Source: Pseudomonas massiliensis
GTDB lineage: Bacteria; Pseudomonadota; Gammaproteobacteria; Pseudomonadales; Pseudomonadaceae
Length of the DNA: 64,000 bases
Direction of reading: 5' to 3'
Assembly: GCF_000826105.1 (NCBI RefSeq)
Contig: NZ_CCYK01000003.1
Span: forward strand, 62,001 to 126,000
Part shown: positions 47,147 through 59,101 of the stretch, piece by piece
How positions within the stretch are numbered: position 1 is the stretch's first letter
Layout of the letters: each line of letters begins with the position of its first letter
Notes under the pieces: generated by a model
Told to the model about the DNA's origin: nothing
The model's input: only the letters and a program-made list of their open reading frames with translations
Database searches by the model: none
Made by a program: the position numbers and the translations under genes

Positions 47147-48313
47147 ATGGATGCCGCTGCAAGTATTGAAGTGCTACGCGACAGTTCCGATTTCACTGCG
47201 CTTACCTGCTATACCAAAGCATTCGACCTGTTCCGGGTAATGGGCGTGAGCTCCAAGGAGCTGGTCCACTCCAATATCACTGCCTCGTTCTTGAACGCAA
47301 ATGAAGCCCATGGTCTCGGGGGGCAATTCAGGGATGCTTTCGTTAAGACACTTTCGAAACGGCCCTGCGTAGGCCCGGCACTCTCCCAGACTGTATTGGA
47401 ATCGACTCGCGGCGCTCAGGCGAAGGTTGCCCGCGAGCTAGCCCATCTGGATGTACTGATCGATTTCCCCACGCTGCGTTTGGTCATTGCCATTGAGAAC
47501 AAGATCTGGGCGGCCGACCAAGATAAGCAAATTGAGGGCTACCAAGAAGCGCTTTGCACCTTGTACCCGCATTACCAGTCGCGAGCTCTTGTTTACCTTA
47601 CGCCTACAGGGCGCGAATCGCCGACGGTAAATGCGCACTCAAGCGTTCCCGTGTATTACATGTCGTACGGAGAGCTGGCAGCGCTGCTGGGCGAATACCA
47701 AACGTTGGCCACGCCACCTGCCGCACACTTCATTGGCGAGTTCATCGCTCACGTGGGAAAAACCATGTCAGGCAACACGGAATTGGGTCAGCTTTGCTGG
47801 AACATCTTCGAGCAGAATCAGGAAGCCTATGAGCACTTGGTGAAGCATCACGAGTATTGCATGGCGCGAAAGGTAACCGAGTTATTCCGATCCATGCAGG
47901 ATCGCGTACGAAACGATACCTTGTTCGAGCAATGGGCTGATGTGCTGGAGGTACGGGCAAGCTCCAATCCGGAAAAGGCTCATCATGATCTTGATATTCG
48001 TCTAAAGACCTGGCCCAGCGGGGTATGGGTCAAGATCTACAAGCACAATTGGTTCGGGGTGTATCCATTTTTCCGCTCGGCTGACAAGGAAGCCTTGATG
48101 GATTCTCTGCCAGCTTTCACTCAGCCTGCTCGCAGGGTGCATGGGATAGAGGATCGGTTCTTTGCCTCGACTCGCTTCGTCGAAAAAAGTGATCGACGCA
48201 TACGTAAAGCAGGCGATCGGATCAATGAAAGTGACGTGAATATTGCCCTGACCCGTGCCCATGATTGCATTGTGGAAATCAGTGACGCTTTGCGTTATCC
48301 AGCCCACGCATGA
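47147..48313 (+). CDS. PD-(D/E)XK nuclease superfamily protein (PDDEXK_4 type)
   Basis: 388 aa, ATG 47147 with GAGG upstream. The nuclease core is at about residues 98-130: HLDVLIDFPTLRLVIAIENK with D and ExK in place, followed by DQDKQIEGYQEAL (Gln-containing helix typical of the family) and ALVYLTPTG. Members are often found in phage-defence loci. Stand-alone transcription unit followed by an IS256 element. Confidence 0.75.
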   Translation: MDAAASIEVLRDSSDFTALTCYTKAFDLFRVMGVSSKELVHSNITASFLNANEAHGLGGQFRDAFVKTLSKRPCVGPALSQTVLESTRGAQAKVARELAHLDVLIDFPTLRLVIAIENKIWAADQDKQIEGYQEALCTLYPHYQSRALVYLTPTGRESPTVNAHSSVPVYYMSYGELAALLGEYQTLATPPAAHFIGEFIAHVGKTMSGNTELGQLCWNIFEQNQEAYEHLVKHHEYCMARKVTELFRSMQDRVRNDTLFEQWADVLEVRASSNPEKAHHDLDIRLKTWPSGVWVKIYKHNWFGVYPFFRSADKEALMDSLPAFTQPARRVHGIEDRFFASTRFVEKSDRRIRKAGDRINESDVNIALTRAHDCIVEISDALRYPAHA

Positions 48314-48373
48314 GAAGGTTGTTTTAGCCTGCGGCGACCCAGCCTCGCTCGCTCTGCAGGCCTGGTATTGAAC

Positions 48374-49740
48374 TGACAGGGTGTAACTGAACCAACCGAA
48401 GGCACCCTACGGGTGAGAGAATGGTCATCGTGGTTCTTGGCTACTGTTGAGTTTGCGAAGACCAAACGCTCACCAGAGAAACCACGATGACCACGCCCAC
48501 TATCGAATTGACCGAGCTGGTTGAGAAAGGGGCAGACGCAGATCTGCTCAAGCAAATGATCCAGTTCGTTTCCCAGCGGATGATGGATTTCGACGTTGAA
48601 AGCCTGTGCGGCGCCGGCTTCGACGTCAAAAGCCCAAACCGCACAAACAGCCGCAACGGCTACCGTGACCGCCTCTGGGAGACCCGCGCCGGCGACGTTG
48701 ACTTGAAGCTCCCCAAACTACGCCAAGGCAGTTACTTTCCAGGCTTTCTGGAGCCACGGCGAACCGCGGAGAAGGCGATGGCCGCAGTCATTCAAGAGGC
48801 CTATATCCAAGGCGTTTCCACACGCTCGGTCGACGAACTGGTCAAGGCCATGGGCATGACTGGCAACTCGAAGAGCCAGGTATCCAGGCTCGCGGGCGAG
48901 ATTGATGAGCGCGTCAATGCGCTCCTCGATCGATGACTTGAAGGCGACTGGCCTTACCTCTGGATCGACGCCACCTACGTCAAAGTGCGGGAGGCAGGCC
49001 GTATCGTGTCGGTCGCGGTAATAATCGCCGTGGCCGTGAGCACCAATGGCGGGCGGGAAATCCTGGGCATGCGGGTAGGCCCTTCCGAAGCTGAACCGTT
49101 CTGGACAGATTTCCTGCGCAGCCTGATGCGCCGTGGGTTGCGCGGGGTAAGGCTGGTTATCTCTGACGCTCACGAAGGCCTCAAGGCAGCTGCCGCCAAG
49201 GTCTTCCATGCGACGTGGCAGCGCTGCCGGGTGCACTTCATGCGCAACGCCATGGCCCACGTTGGCAAGGGCTAACGCAGCATGGTGGCGGCGTTGCTGC
49301 GTACCGTTTTTGCTCAAGACAGTCGCGCTGAATGCCATCAGCAGTGGCGCCTGGTGGCCGATCAGTTACGCGAGAAGTACCCGAAGATCGCGGCGCTCAT
49401 GGACAGCTGCGAGGATGAAGTACTGGCTCACATGGCCTTCCCTAAGGCCCATCGCCAACAGCTGCACAGCACCAATCCGCTTGAGCGATTGAACGCAGAG
49501 ATCAAGCGACGTACCGATGTCGTGGGCATCTTCCCCAACGATCCTGCGATTACCAGGCTGGTCGGGGCGATGCTGCTGGAGCAGAACGACGAGTGGTGCC
49601 TACAACGACGTTACATGCAGTTGGAGGCCTTCGAGGCAGTCAGCGATAATCCGCAGGCCAAGCTGTCGGCCGTGATCAACTAAACGGCGAACTCAATGGC
49701 CAGAGCCGTGAAGAGTTACACCACTTCTAGGGACACGATC
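48374..49740 (+). mobile_element. IS256-family insertion sequence, non-autonomous
   Basis: The right end 49714-49740 is a clear terminal repeat (AGTTACACCACTTC...GATC), recognised because its reverse complement recurs at 40864-40890. The left side retains only GGTGTAACTGA at 48380-48390; the outer part of the left repeat is not recognisable, so it is diverged or cut. The transposase has two in-frame stops. Confidence 0.75.
48487..49683 (+). pseudogene. IS256-family transposase with two in-frame stop codons
   Basis: Mutator-type transposase starting MTTPTIELTELVEKGADADLL. All segments are in one frame but are interrupted by TGA at 48934-48936 (after ALLDR, before LEGDWPYLWIDATYV) and TAA at 49273-49275 (after AHVGKG, before RSMVAALLR). 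DDE blocks LWIDATYVKV, VRLVISDAHEGLK and HSTNPLERLNAEIKRR are preserved. The remnant at 40.9 kb has CCA where this copy has TGA, so the stop is derived. Confidence 0.88.
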
Positions 49741-49898
49741 TAGGAGCTCGCCTGGCAGATACCGACCTGATATTTTCCTCCTTTAGGTTTGGCTGTTCCT
49801 GATGCCCTGAGCATCACGCTGGCTGTACCGGCATAAAGCTGGAATGAGTTTCCCGAGTGGTTCACCGATCGGCGGGATTGGATCAAGGAGTATTTGTA
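49684..49898. other. Spacer between IS256 element and restriction gene
   Basis: Contains the IS256 right terminal repeat and the probable 5' flank of the DUF262 gene. No separate gene. Confidence 0.5.
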
Positions 49899-51623
49899 TT
49901 GGGCACAGGCAAGAAAGGCCAGATTGACAGCGCCAAGATCGTGATCGGCGAAGTGTGCTCACGCTTCTGGTTCCGCATTCCGGACTATCAGCGGGCTTAC
50001 GTCTGGGGCAAGGATGAGATTTCCGAGCTGATCGACGATGTTAACTACGCCAGCGAGCACAACCCGGACGGCCAGTATTTCCTGGGTTCGATGGTGCTGC
50101 GTAGAGCTACACGGACCACAGATGGGGTCAGCTTCGAGGAGTACGAGCTGCTAGATGGTCAGCAGCGATTGACCACCTTGATGCTATTGTTAGCCTGTAT
50201 CCGCGATCGGGTTGCGGACGATCAGCTCAAGGGCGCCTGTCGTGGCATGTTGTTTCAGGAAGAGAACAAGTGGCAGAAGGTTCCGGGCCGGAATCGAATT
50301 GTTTACGAAATTCGTGATAATGTAGGGAGTTTCATAGAGCGCTATATTAAAGTAGATAATGGTACTTACAGCTCCGATTTTTCGGGCATCGCTGCTAGCA
50401 AAAATCTATCTCTGTCAAATATGGCGGCGGGGATGCAGACCATTCATGCCTGCTTTAATGACAAAGTTCGATTTCTCACGGATGGCGACTTCGCTCGTTT
50501 CGTTCGCTACCTTTTAAATAACGCCCTATTCATTTATGTAGCTACCGAAGATTTGGACGATGCGTTTCGTTTATTCACGATTTTAAATGATCGGGGTATT
50601 CCGCTGTCTAGCAGCGACATTTTGAAGGCCAAAAATCTCGGTGCCGTAACCAAGGAGAGTGAGCGCAGCAAATGGGCTGAGTACTGGGAGGAGGTTGAGG
50701 GTGAGATGGGGCGTGATGAGTTTGATCGCTTTCTCTCGCTGGTACGCACCATCTACGTGAAGGACAAAGCGCGGGAAGGGCTACTCAGGGAGTTTGATGA
50801 GCGTATATACGGCGCTAGGCCTCCACTACTGGCATTAGGTAGCGAGAGCTTCGAGGCCGTGAAGGAGTACAAGGATGCTTTCGATGAGGCAATTCAGCTT
50901 GATGGCCTGCCAGCTAGTTTGGGAAATGCTTACCGTAACCGTATTAACGTGATGCGTCGAGGTCTACCCTCCACCGACTGGATTCCACCAGTCCTGGCCT
51001 GGTATCGTAAGTTTAAGGCAGATAGGTTGCTTGATCTAGTCGGGCGCATTGATAATAAGTTCTCGGCCGACTGGATCGTACAGCTCACGCCCACCCAGCG
51101 CATCAACAACATGAATGATGTTCTCAAAATTATCGAGGCGGCCGATACCCCTGCTGAAGTGTTAGCTAGCAAGGTCTTCGATTTTGATCTCAAGCAGTTA
51201 CAAGAATTATTGGGCGGCGCCATTTACGGTCGGCGTTTCGCCCGCTATGTTTTGCTGCGACTTGAATACCTGCTGGCTAGCCATGCAGCTCCGCTGAATC
51301 TGCCCGATGAAATTAGTGTGGAGCACATTCTGCCGCAGAATCCGGGCGGCACGAGCCAGTGGGTAAAGGATTTCAACGAAGAGCAGCGCGAGACCTGGCT
51401 GCACAGGCTGGGCAATCTTATGCTGCTTTCTCGGCGTAAGAATACGTCTCTAGGAAATCTTGACTTTGCGAGCAAGCGTGTTCGCTACTTTGAGGATCGA
51501 GTGGAAAGCCTGCCGAACTCGCAGCGTTTGTTGGCGATGGGAAGTTTTGCGCTGGCTGATCTAGAGGTGCGCCATAAAGATCTGCTGCACCGCCTGACAG
51601 ACTCCTACGCTCCGGGAGTATGA
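49899..51623 (+). CDS. DUF262/DUF1524 protein, GmrSD-like type IV restriction enzyme
   Basis: 574 aa from TTG 49899, chosen for the AAGGAG site at 49885-49890; frames starting upstream lack one. The N-terminal DUF262 domain has FRIPDYQRAYVWGKDEI (about residues 27-43) and ELLDGQQRLTTLMLLL (about 85-100), the NTP-binding/ParB-like motif. The C-terminal DUF1524 HNH nuclease has EHILPQNPGG near 480 and HRLGNLMLLSRRKNTSLGN near 507-525. GmrSD enzymes cut glucosylated hydroxymethylcytosine DNA of T-even-like phages; the specificity of this protein is unknown. It adds a nuclease to the BREX island. Confidence 0.85.
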   Translation: MGTGKKGQIDSAKIVIGEVCSRFWFRIPDYQRAYVWGKDEISELIDDVNYASEHNPDGQYFLGSMVLRRATRTTDGVSFEEYELLDGQQRLTTLMLLLACIRDRVADDQLKGACRGMLFQEENKWQKVPGRNRIVYEIRDNVGSFIERYIKVDNGTYSSDFSGIAASKNLSLSNMAAGMQTIHACFNDKVRFLTDGDFARFVRYLLNNALFIYVATEDLDDAFRLFTILNDRGIPLSSSDILKAKNLGAVTKESERSKWAEYWEEVEGEMGRDEFDRFLSLVRTIYVKDKAREGLLREFDERIYGARPPLLALGSESFEAVKEYKDAFDEAIQLDGLPASLGNAYRNRINVMRRGLPSTDWIPPVLAWYRKFKADRLLDLVGRIDNKFSADWIVQLTPTQRINNMNDVLKIIEAADTPAEVLASKVFDFDLKQLQELLGGAIYGRRFARYVLLRLEYLLASHAAPLNLPDEISVEHILPQNPGGTSQWVKDFNEEQRETWLHRLGNLMLLSRRKNTSLGNLDFASKRVRYFEDRVESLPNSQRLLAMGSFALADLEVRHKDLLHRLTDSYAPGV

Positions 51624-51786
51624 TTCGCCGTTTTGCGATCGATGCCGCCCGTTTGCCGATGCGCAGTGATCCGTCGAAGAGCAAGTTCGTACACTTAGAA
51701 ATACGGCTCTCTTGTTGAGTACTGGACCGACGAGGAAAAAAAAATCCACAGGTAGTCCCTTGTTTAGGATTCCCTGTGGAAGGTTT

Positions 51787-53007
51787 TCATACCGCGGAGA
51801 TCGCTAGATTGCCCGCGGCTGCCGCCTGGATATGCTGGCTCCACCAAGCCATCATCGGCCGTCGACGCTCAATGTAATCCGCACGATTGTAAGCGCTGCG
51901 CACTTCGTCCTTGTCCACATGGGCAAGCGCTACCTCGATCAGCTCAGGATCCCACCCTTGCTCATTGAGAATGGTGCTGGCCATCGAGCGCATACCGTGA
52001 CTGACGAGTCGGCCTTCGAACCCCATTCGCTTCAGTGCCATATTTGCCGTTTGGCTATTACAGTGTGTGCGGGGGTTGCGGTCTGCCGGAAAAACGTACT
52101 CCCGATGACCACTGAGGGGCTTGATAGCATTCAAAAGCGCGATTGCCTGATCGGTAAGAGGGATGATGTGAGTGCGTCGCTTCTTCATTCGCTCCGGTGG
52201 AATGATCCAGATGTTCTTCTCAAGGTCGATGTCTGCCCAGCGGGTAGTCGCCGCTTCTGCTGGGCGAGTCATGGTGTGTAGTTGCCATTCGATCAAGCAC
52301 CGCGTCGTCCTCTTGATGCTGGCGTTAGCAACCGCGAGCATCAGCTCTTGAAGCTCATCCGGAGCAAGAGCTGCCATATTTTTCTTTTTCGGTTTTTTGA
52401 AGACGGACCGAATTCCAGTCAACGGATTCGAATGAATCAAGCCGGAGTTCACGCCATAAGTCATAATTTCGTTCAGACGCTGGCTTAGGCGTTTGACCGT
52501 CTCGAGACTGCCCTTTGTCTCCAGTGGGCGAAGCAGCTTGATCACCGTCGGTGCAGTGACCGCAGATATCGGCGTTGCCTCAAGGTCAGGAAAAATGTGC
52601 AGCGTCAGCGATCGCCAAATATCTTCGGCATAGGCGGGAGTGACTGCGTCCTTCTTCAGCTCGAACCATGCGATTGCCACATTTTTAAAGGTGTGCTCCA
52701 CAGTCGCCTTGAGGGCCTGGCGATCTGCGTCTCGTGCTTCCTTCGGATCGAGTCCTTGAGCAACGAGCTCTCTCGCCGCTACGGTGCGCTTGCGGGCAAG
52801 CGCGAGGCCCACCTCCGGAAAAGTGCCCAGCCCCATGTTCACGCGCTTTTTGGTCACTGGATGGATGTAGTTGAAATTCCAGAGCTTCGAGCCATTGGCT
52901 CTTACCCTCATTTGCAGGCCGTCACCATCGGTGAGGATGTAGTCTTTTTCAGCGGGTTTAGCGGCGTTGACCTTCAGGTCTGAAAGCCGCGCAGCTTGGG
53001 CAAACAT
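51787..53007 (-). CDS. P4-type tyrosine-recombinase integrase of the ssrA island
   Basis: 406 aa from ATG 53007 (GGAG upstream); the frame is open to 53154 but those codons lie in the arm-site region. An N-terminal Arm DNA-binding domain (LSDLKVNAAKPAEKDYILTD...MGLGTFPEVGLALAR) precedes the catalytic domain with TMTRPAEAATTRW (Arg, about 246), HGMRSMASTIL (His-x-x-Arg, about 340) and the Tyr in RSAYNRADY (about 370). It is divergent from the island cargo and faces the ssrA 3' end, 183 bp away, the usual P4-family arrangement. Confidence 0.93.
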   Translation of the reverse strand: MFAQAARLSDLKVNAAKPAEKDYILTDGDGLQMRVRANGSKLWNFNYIHPVTKKRVNMGLGTFPEVGLALARKRTVAARELVAQGLDPKEARDADRQALKATVEHTFKNVAIAWFELKKDAVTPAYAEDIWRSLTLHIFPDLEATPISAVTAPTVIKLLRPLETKGSLETVKRLSQRLNEIMTYGVNSGLIHSNPLTGIRSVFKKPKKKNMAALAPDELQELMLAVANASIKRTTRCLIEWQLHTMTRPAEAATTRWADIDLEKNIWIIPPERMKKRRTHIIPLTDQAIALLNAIKPLSGHREYVFPADRNPRTHCNSQTANMALKRMGFEGRLVSHGMRSMASTILNEQGWDPELIEVALAHVDKDEVRSAYNRADYIERRRPMMAWWSQHIQAAAAGNLAISAV

Positions 53008-53027
53008 GGTCGTCTCCAGAGCCTCGT

Positions 53028-53075
53028 GTATTCCAAAAAATACCAGTGGTAGGCTTGGAATACCACGTGGAATAC
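53028..53075. promoter_or_regulatory. Integrase arm-type binding repeats upstream of int
   Basis: TTGGAATAC at 53055-53063 and GTGGAATAC at 53067-53075, 12 bp apart in the same orientation, plus an inverted copy GTATTCCAA at 53028-53036. They equal the pair at 17390-17410 in sequence and phasing. They overlap the int promoter region, so binding would also regulate int. Confidence 0.65.
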
Positions 53076-53118
53076 ACGAATTGTAGGATGTGCTCGGATA
53101 GCCTCGGACCCCATAGGA

Positions 53119-53149
53119 CCTGAAAGCCCCGTATTTCCCGGCTTTCAGG
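53119..53149. terminator. Perfect 10-bp hairpin between int and ssrA
   Basis: CCTGAAAGCC (53119-53128) pairs with GGCTTTCAGG (53140-53149) around an 11-base loop. It lies between the int promoter and the ssrA terminator and may insulate them. Confidence 0.6.
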
Positions 53150-53152
53150 CAC

Positions 53153-53178
53153 AAAAAAAGACGCCCTAGGACGTCTTT
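53153..53178 (-). terminator. ssrA terminator
   Basis: On the minus strand AGACG...CGTCT hairpin (53159-53176) followed by a run of seven T (A-run 53153-53159 on plus). Located 12 bp beyond the tmRNA 3' end. Confidence 0.85.
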
Positions 53179-53189
53179 AAATTATGAAG

Positions 53190-53589
53190 TGGTGGAGCCG
53201 GGGGGATTTGAACCCCCGTCCGCCAGTACTCCGCTGTCGGTACTACATGCTTAGCCCGATCTACTGAGTTAACCCGCGGCCGCCCGAGGGGCAGGGTGCG
53301 TTGGGCGAGTCGTGTAAGTTTTAGCCGTTTCGTCCACGACGTACTACGCGGCGATCCTGTTCTGTCTGACAGTCGGTTCGGGTTTACAGGCATCCCCTAG
53401 CGACTGCTGGTACCGAAGTAACCAGAAGCTCAGGTTCTAGTCACCGCAATTAAGCGGCGATGGCGAATTCCTGGCCGTAGTTTTCGTCATTGGCAACTAT
53501 AGAAGTTGCAACAGTGGATTTACGAGTTCTGTTACCAACTCGGCATGCACCTAGAGTTTCGTTACCGGCGTCGAATCCTGATCGGCCCC
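53190..53589 (-). ncRNA. ssrA: tmRNA (ssrA)
   Basis: About 400-nt transfer-messenger RNA that rescues stalled ribosomes with SmpB. Minus strand 5' end begins GGGGCCGATCAGGATTCGAC at 53589 and 3' end is CCGGCTCCACCA ending at 53190. The tag ORF encodes ANDENYGQEFAIAA followed by TAA (53450-53494). The 3' tRNA-like end is intact and is the attachment site used by the adjacent integrase. smpB lies 10 kb away at the right edge of the window. Confidence 0.97.
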
Positions 53590-53671
53590 GTACCTGCTGC
53601 CAGAGGCGGCAGGTGTTCGTAGGATACGCCCCTTGGCGGCGAATGTCGACCATTGGGCGCACCACAACGGC

Positions 53672-53959
53672 TCAGTTGCCGGCCGCGCCGCCTTTCTTGG
53701 TGAAGTTGTCCAACTGGGTGAGGATCTTGCCGGTGCTGGCGATGCAGGCCTTGGTGTCGCCCTTGGCCTGGTCGGCCTTGGCGGCGTCGATCTGCTGGCG
53801 CATGGTTTTTTCCAGGGCAGGGTTGGACGGGGCCACGGTCACCATGGTGTCGTCGATTTTCTGCAGGTTGGCGGCGCACAGGTCGTCCGCGGCGAAGGCG
53901 GGGGCGGCGGCCAGGGTAGCGACCGAGAGGGCGAAGGCGGAAAGCAGGGAACGGGTCAT
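53672..53959 (-). CDS. Small secreted periplasmic protein, unknown
   Basis: 95 aa from ATG 53959 with GGAGA upstream. Sec signal peptide MTRSLLSAFALSVATLAAAPAFA with cleavage after AFA (about residue 23). The mature domain is a short helical polypeptide with two Cys (DDLCAANL and KACIAST) that may form a disulfide. I do not recognise a named family. It lies just past the 5' end of ssrA and belongs to the core side. Confidence 0.75.
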   Translation of the reverse strand: MTRSLLSAFALSVATLAAAPAFAADDLCAANLQKIDDTMVTVAPSNPALEKTMRQQIDAAKADQAKGDTKACIASTGKILTQLDNFTKKGGAAGN

Positions 53960-54096
53960 GTCATTTCTCCTTGAAAGCGGCATTGGCGCCTTGGCAGAAG
54001 GCCAGGCGTCGGGTTCGCCCGCGCGGTTGGGCTTACCTGATGGACTGCCGCTACGCTCCTGGGTTCTATTTTTGTACACCAATCTTCGCCGTCACG

Positions 54097-56960
<2,864 letters not shown>

Positions 56961-56964
<4 letters not shown>

Positions 56965-57632
56965 TGGTCCTCCAGGATCAGTACCACCAGGTCTTTCGGG
57001 CCGTGGGCGCCATAGGCCAGCACTTGCTCGATATCGGCGGTTTTCGAGGGGCCGGAAATCAGCAGGGCGTTGGTGGGCATGCCGCTGGCCCAGCCGAAGC
57101 GCTGCATCACCTCGTACAGGTTGTTGAAGATCTCGCTGGCCTTGAGCAGCGCGAAGTGCACCGGCGGCACCAGGCTCATCAGGCGCGGCTCGGCGGCGTC
57201 GGGCCAGAGAATCAGGCTGCCGGTGGCGGCGATGGCGCCCAGGGTGCCGGTGAGGCTGGCCGGGGTGTGGTCGAACAGCTCGCGCTTCCAGGCTTCGATA
57301 GGCCGATCGTAGGCGGTGGTCTTGGGCGCGTCGGCCTGGTCGGCCCAGGCGCTGGCCAGCTGTCGGCCATGAGCGGTGTCCGGCGCCACCAGCAGACGCT
57401 CGATGCCGCGGGCGGCGAGCAGTTCGGCGAGCAGGGTGGGCCATTGGGCGCCTTGGGTAAGGTGCACTTCGGTGTGTACGGTTTCCATCAACTGGCGCAG
57501 GCGGCTTACCCGTTCGCTGGCCGGGTACTGCCAGGGCACGGTTACCAGGGCTTCGTCAAAGTTGTCCACAAGGGGCGTGGTGCCTTCGAGGCTGGCGCGC
57601 AGGCTGCGCAGAATGTTTTCCCGGGCGCTCAT
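56961..57632 (-). CDS. lutC: LutC/YkgG lactate-utilisation protein
   Basis: 223 aa from ATG 57632 with GGAGG upstream; overlaps lutB by the ATGA junction and dld at its end, so translation is coupled. DUF162/LUD domain features: GTLGAIAATGSLILWP and PPVHFALLK. With LutA and LutB it forms the L-lactate oxidation complex that replaces LldD in some bacteria. Confidence 0.92.
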
Positions 57633-59101
57633 GGGGTTTTCCTCCCAACCCACCCCTCAAGGGGCTTGGTCAGGTGCTCGGCGGCCAGTTCATGCAAGGA
57701 GCGCGGTGCTGGCTTGGGCGCACTGTGGTGGTCCGTCCAGGGGCCAAGCTGGCTGGGCGTAAGGCCGCGCAAGCGGGTGGCCATACGCAGGAAGGCGCGG
57801 TACAGCCGGGGCGAGGCATTCAACCGTGCCCAGGCATTCCAGGCCAGGCGCTCCTTGCGCGAGTACTTGCTGCCCTGGCCGCGCAGCAGGGGATTGGCCA
57901 CCGGTGGCTTGACGTTTTCCTCGCGCAGGCGGCGCAGCAGGGAAGGAATCGGGATCTTCACCGGGCACACCTCACCGCAGGCGCCGCACAGCGAAGACGC
58001 GCTGGGGTGATCCGGCACCGTCTCCAGGCCCACCATGTGCGGGGTGATGATCTTGCCGATGGGCCCGGGGTACACCTCGCCGTAGGTGTGGCCGCCCACC
58101 CGGGTATAGACCGGGCAGTGGTTCATGCAGGCGCCGCAGCGGATGCAGTTGAGGGTCTGGCGCAGCTCGCTGTCGGCGAAGGCCTGGCTGCGGCCGTTGT
58201 CCAGCAGCACCAGGTGCACTTCCTGGGGGCCGTCCAGTTCGCCAGGCTTGCGCGGGCTGGAGATCATGTTCACGTAGGTAGTGATGGGGATGCCCAAGGC
58301 CGAGCGGGTGAGCAGGGAGAGCAGCGGCACCACGTCGCGCAGGTTTTCCACCACCTTCTCGATGCCGGTCACGGCGATATGCACAGGGGGCACGCTGGTG
58401 ACCATGCGGCCGTTGCCTTCGTTTTCCACCAGCAGCAGGGTGCCGGTTTCCGCCACGGCGAAGTTAACGCCGGACACGCCGATGTTCGCCTCGAAGAATT
58501 TTTCCCGCAGCACGCGACGGCCGATCTGGATCAGCGCGTCCACGTCCTGGGTGTATTCCACTCCCAGCTTGCGCTCGAACAAAGAGGCCACCTGGCCGGC
58601 GTTCTTGTGAATGGCCGGCATGATGATATGGGAGGGCTTTTCGTGGTCCAGCTGCACGATGAACTCGCCCATGTCCGCTTCCAGGCATTCCACCCCGTGG
58701 GCGGCGAGCACCTCGTTCATCTCCATTTCTTCGCTGACCATGGACTTGCCCTTGATCACCTGGCGCGCTTCATGGGCCTCGACGATGCCCAGCACGATGC
58801 GGTTGGCCTCTTCCACGGTCTGCGCCCAGTGCACCTGCACGCCCTGGCGGGTGAGGTTGCGATCCAGGGTTTCCAGCAGGTCGGGCAGCTTGGACAGGGC
58901 CCGGGCGCGAATGGCATTGCCCAGTACTCGCAGGCGCTCGCGTTCATCCGCATCGGCAAAGGCCAGGGCGCGCTTGGTCATCAGCGAATCCATGGCCTTG
59001 CGGAAGTTGCCGCGCAGTTGCGCATCGCCCAGGGCCTGGCGGGCGCGGCCGCGAAAGTCCTCAGGCAGTTCGACGGCGGGAATGCGGGTATGGCTGTTCA
59101 T
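57629..59101 (-). CDS. lutB: LutB/YkgF iron-sulfur lactate-utilisation protein
   Basis: 490 aa, MNSHTRIPAVELPEDF start. N-terminal LUD domain (IKGKSMVSEEMEMNEVL, SGVNFAVAETGTLLLVENEGN, SVPPVHIAVTG) and 4Fe-4S ferredoxin motifs CIRCGACMNHCPVY (about 327-340) and CGACGEVCPVKIPIP (about 378-392). C-terminal DUF3390-type tail. Cytoplasmic subunit of L-lactate dehydrogenase, coupled to lutA (start overlaps its stop) and to lutC. Confidence 0.93.
   Translation of the reverse strand: MNSHTRIPAVELPEDFRGRARQALGDAQLRGNFRKAMDSLMTKRALAFADADERERLRVLGNAIRARALSKLPDLLETLDRNLTRQGVQVHWAQTVEEANRIVLGIVEAHEARQVIKGKSMVSEEMEMNEVLAAHGVECLEADMGEFIVQLDHEKPSHIIMPAIHKNAGQVASLFERKLGVEYTQDVDALIQIGRRVLREKFFEANIGVSGVNFAVAETGTLLLVENEGNGRMVTSVPPVHIAVTGIEKVVENLRDVVPLLSLLTRSALGIPITTYVNMISSPRKPGELDGPQEVHLVLLDNGRSQAFADSELRQTLNCIRCGACMNHCPVYTRVGGHTYGEVYPGPIGKIITPHMVGLETVPDHPSASSLCGACGEVCPVKIPIPSLLRRLREENVKPPVANPLLRGQGSKYSRKERLAWNAWARLNASPRLYRAFLRMATRLRGLTPSQLGPWTDHHSAPKPAPRSLHELAAEHLTKPLEGWVGRKTP

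Noticed and set aside
48934..49275. Programmed stop-codon readthrough in IS256 transposase
   Set aside because: Two different stops at unrelated positions and a degenerate left end point to decay, not to a recoding mechanism.
17316..53190. Complete prophage
   Set aside because: No capsid, terminase, portal, tail or lysis genes were seen; only satellite/island-type genes (int, alpA, YagK/YfjJ, DUF932).
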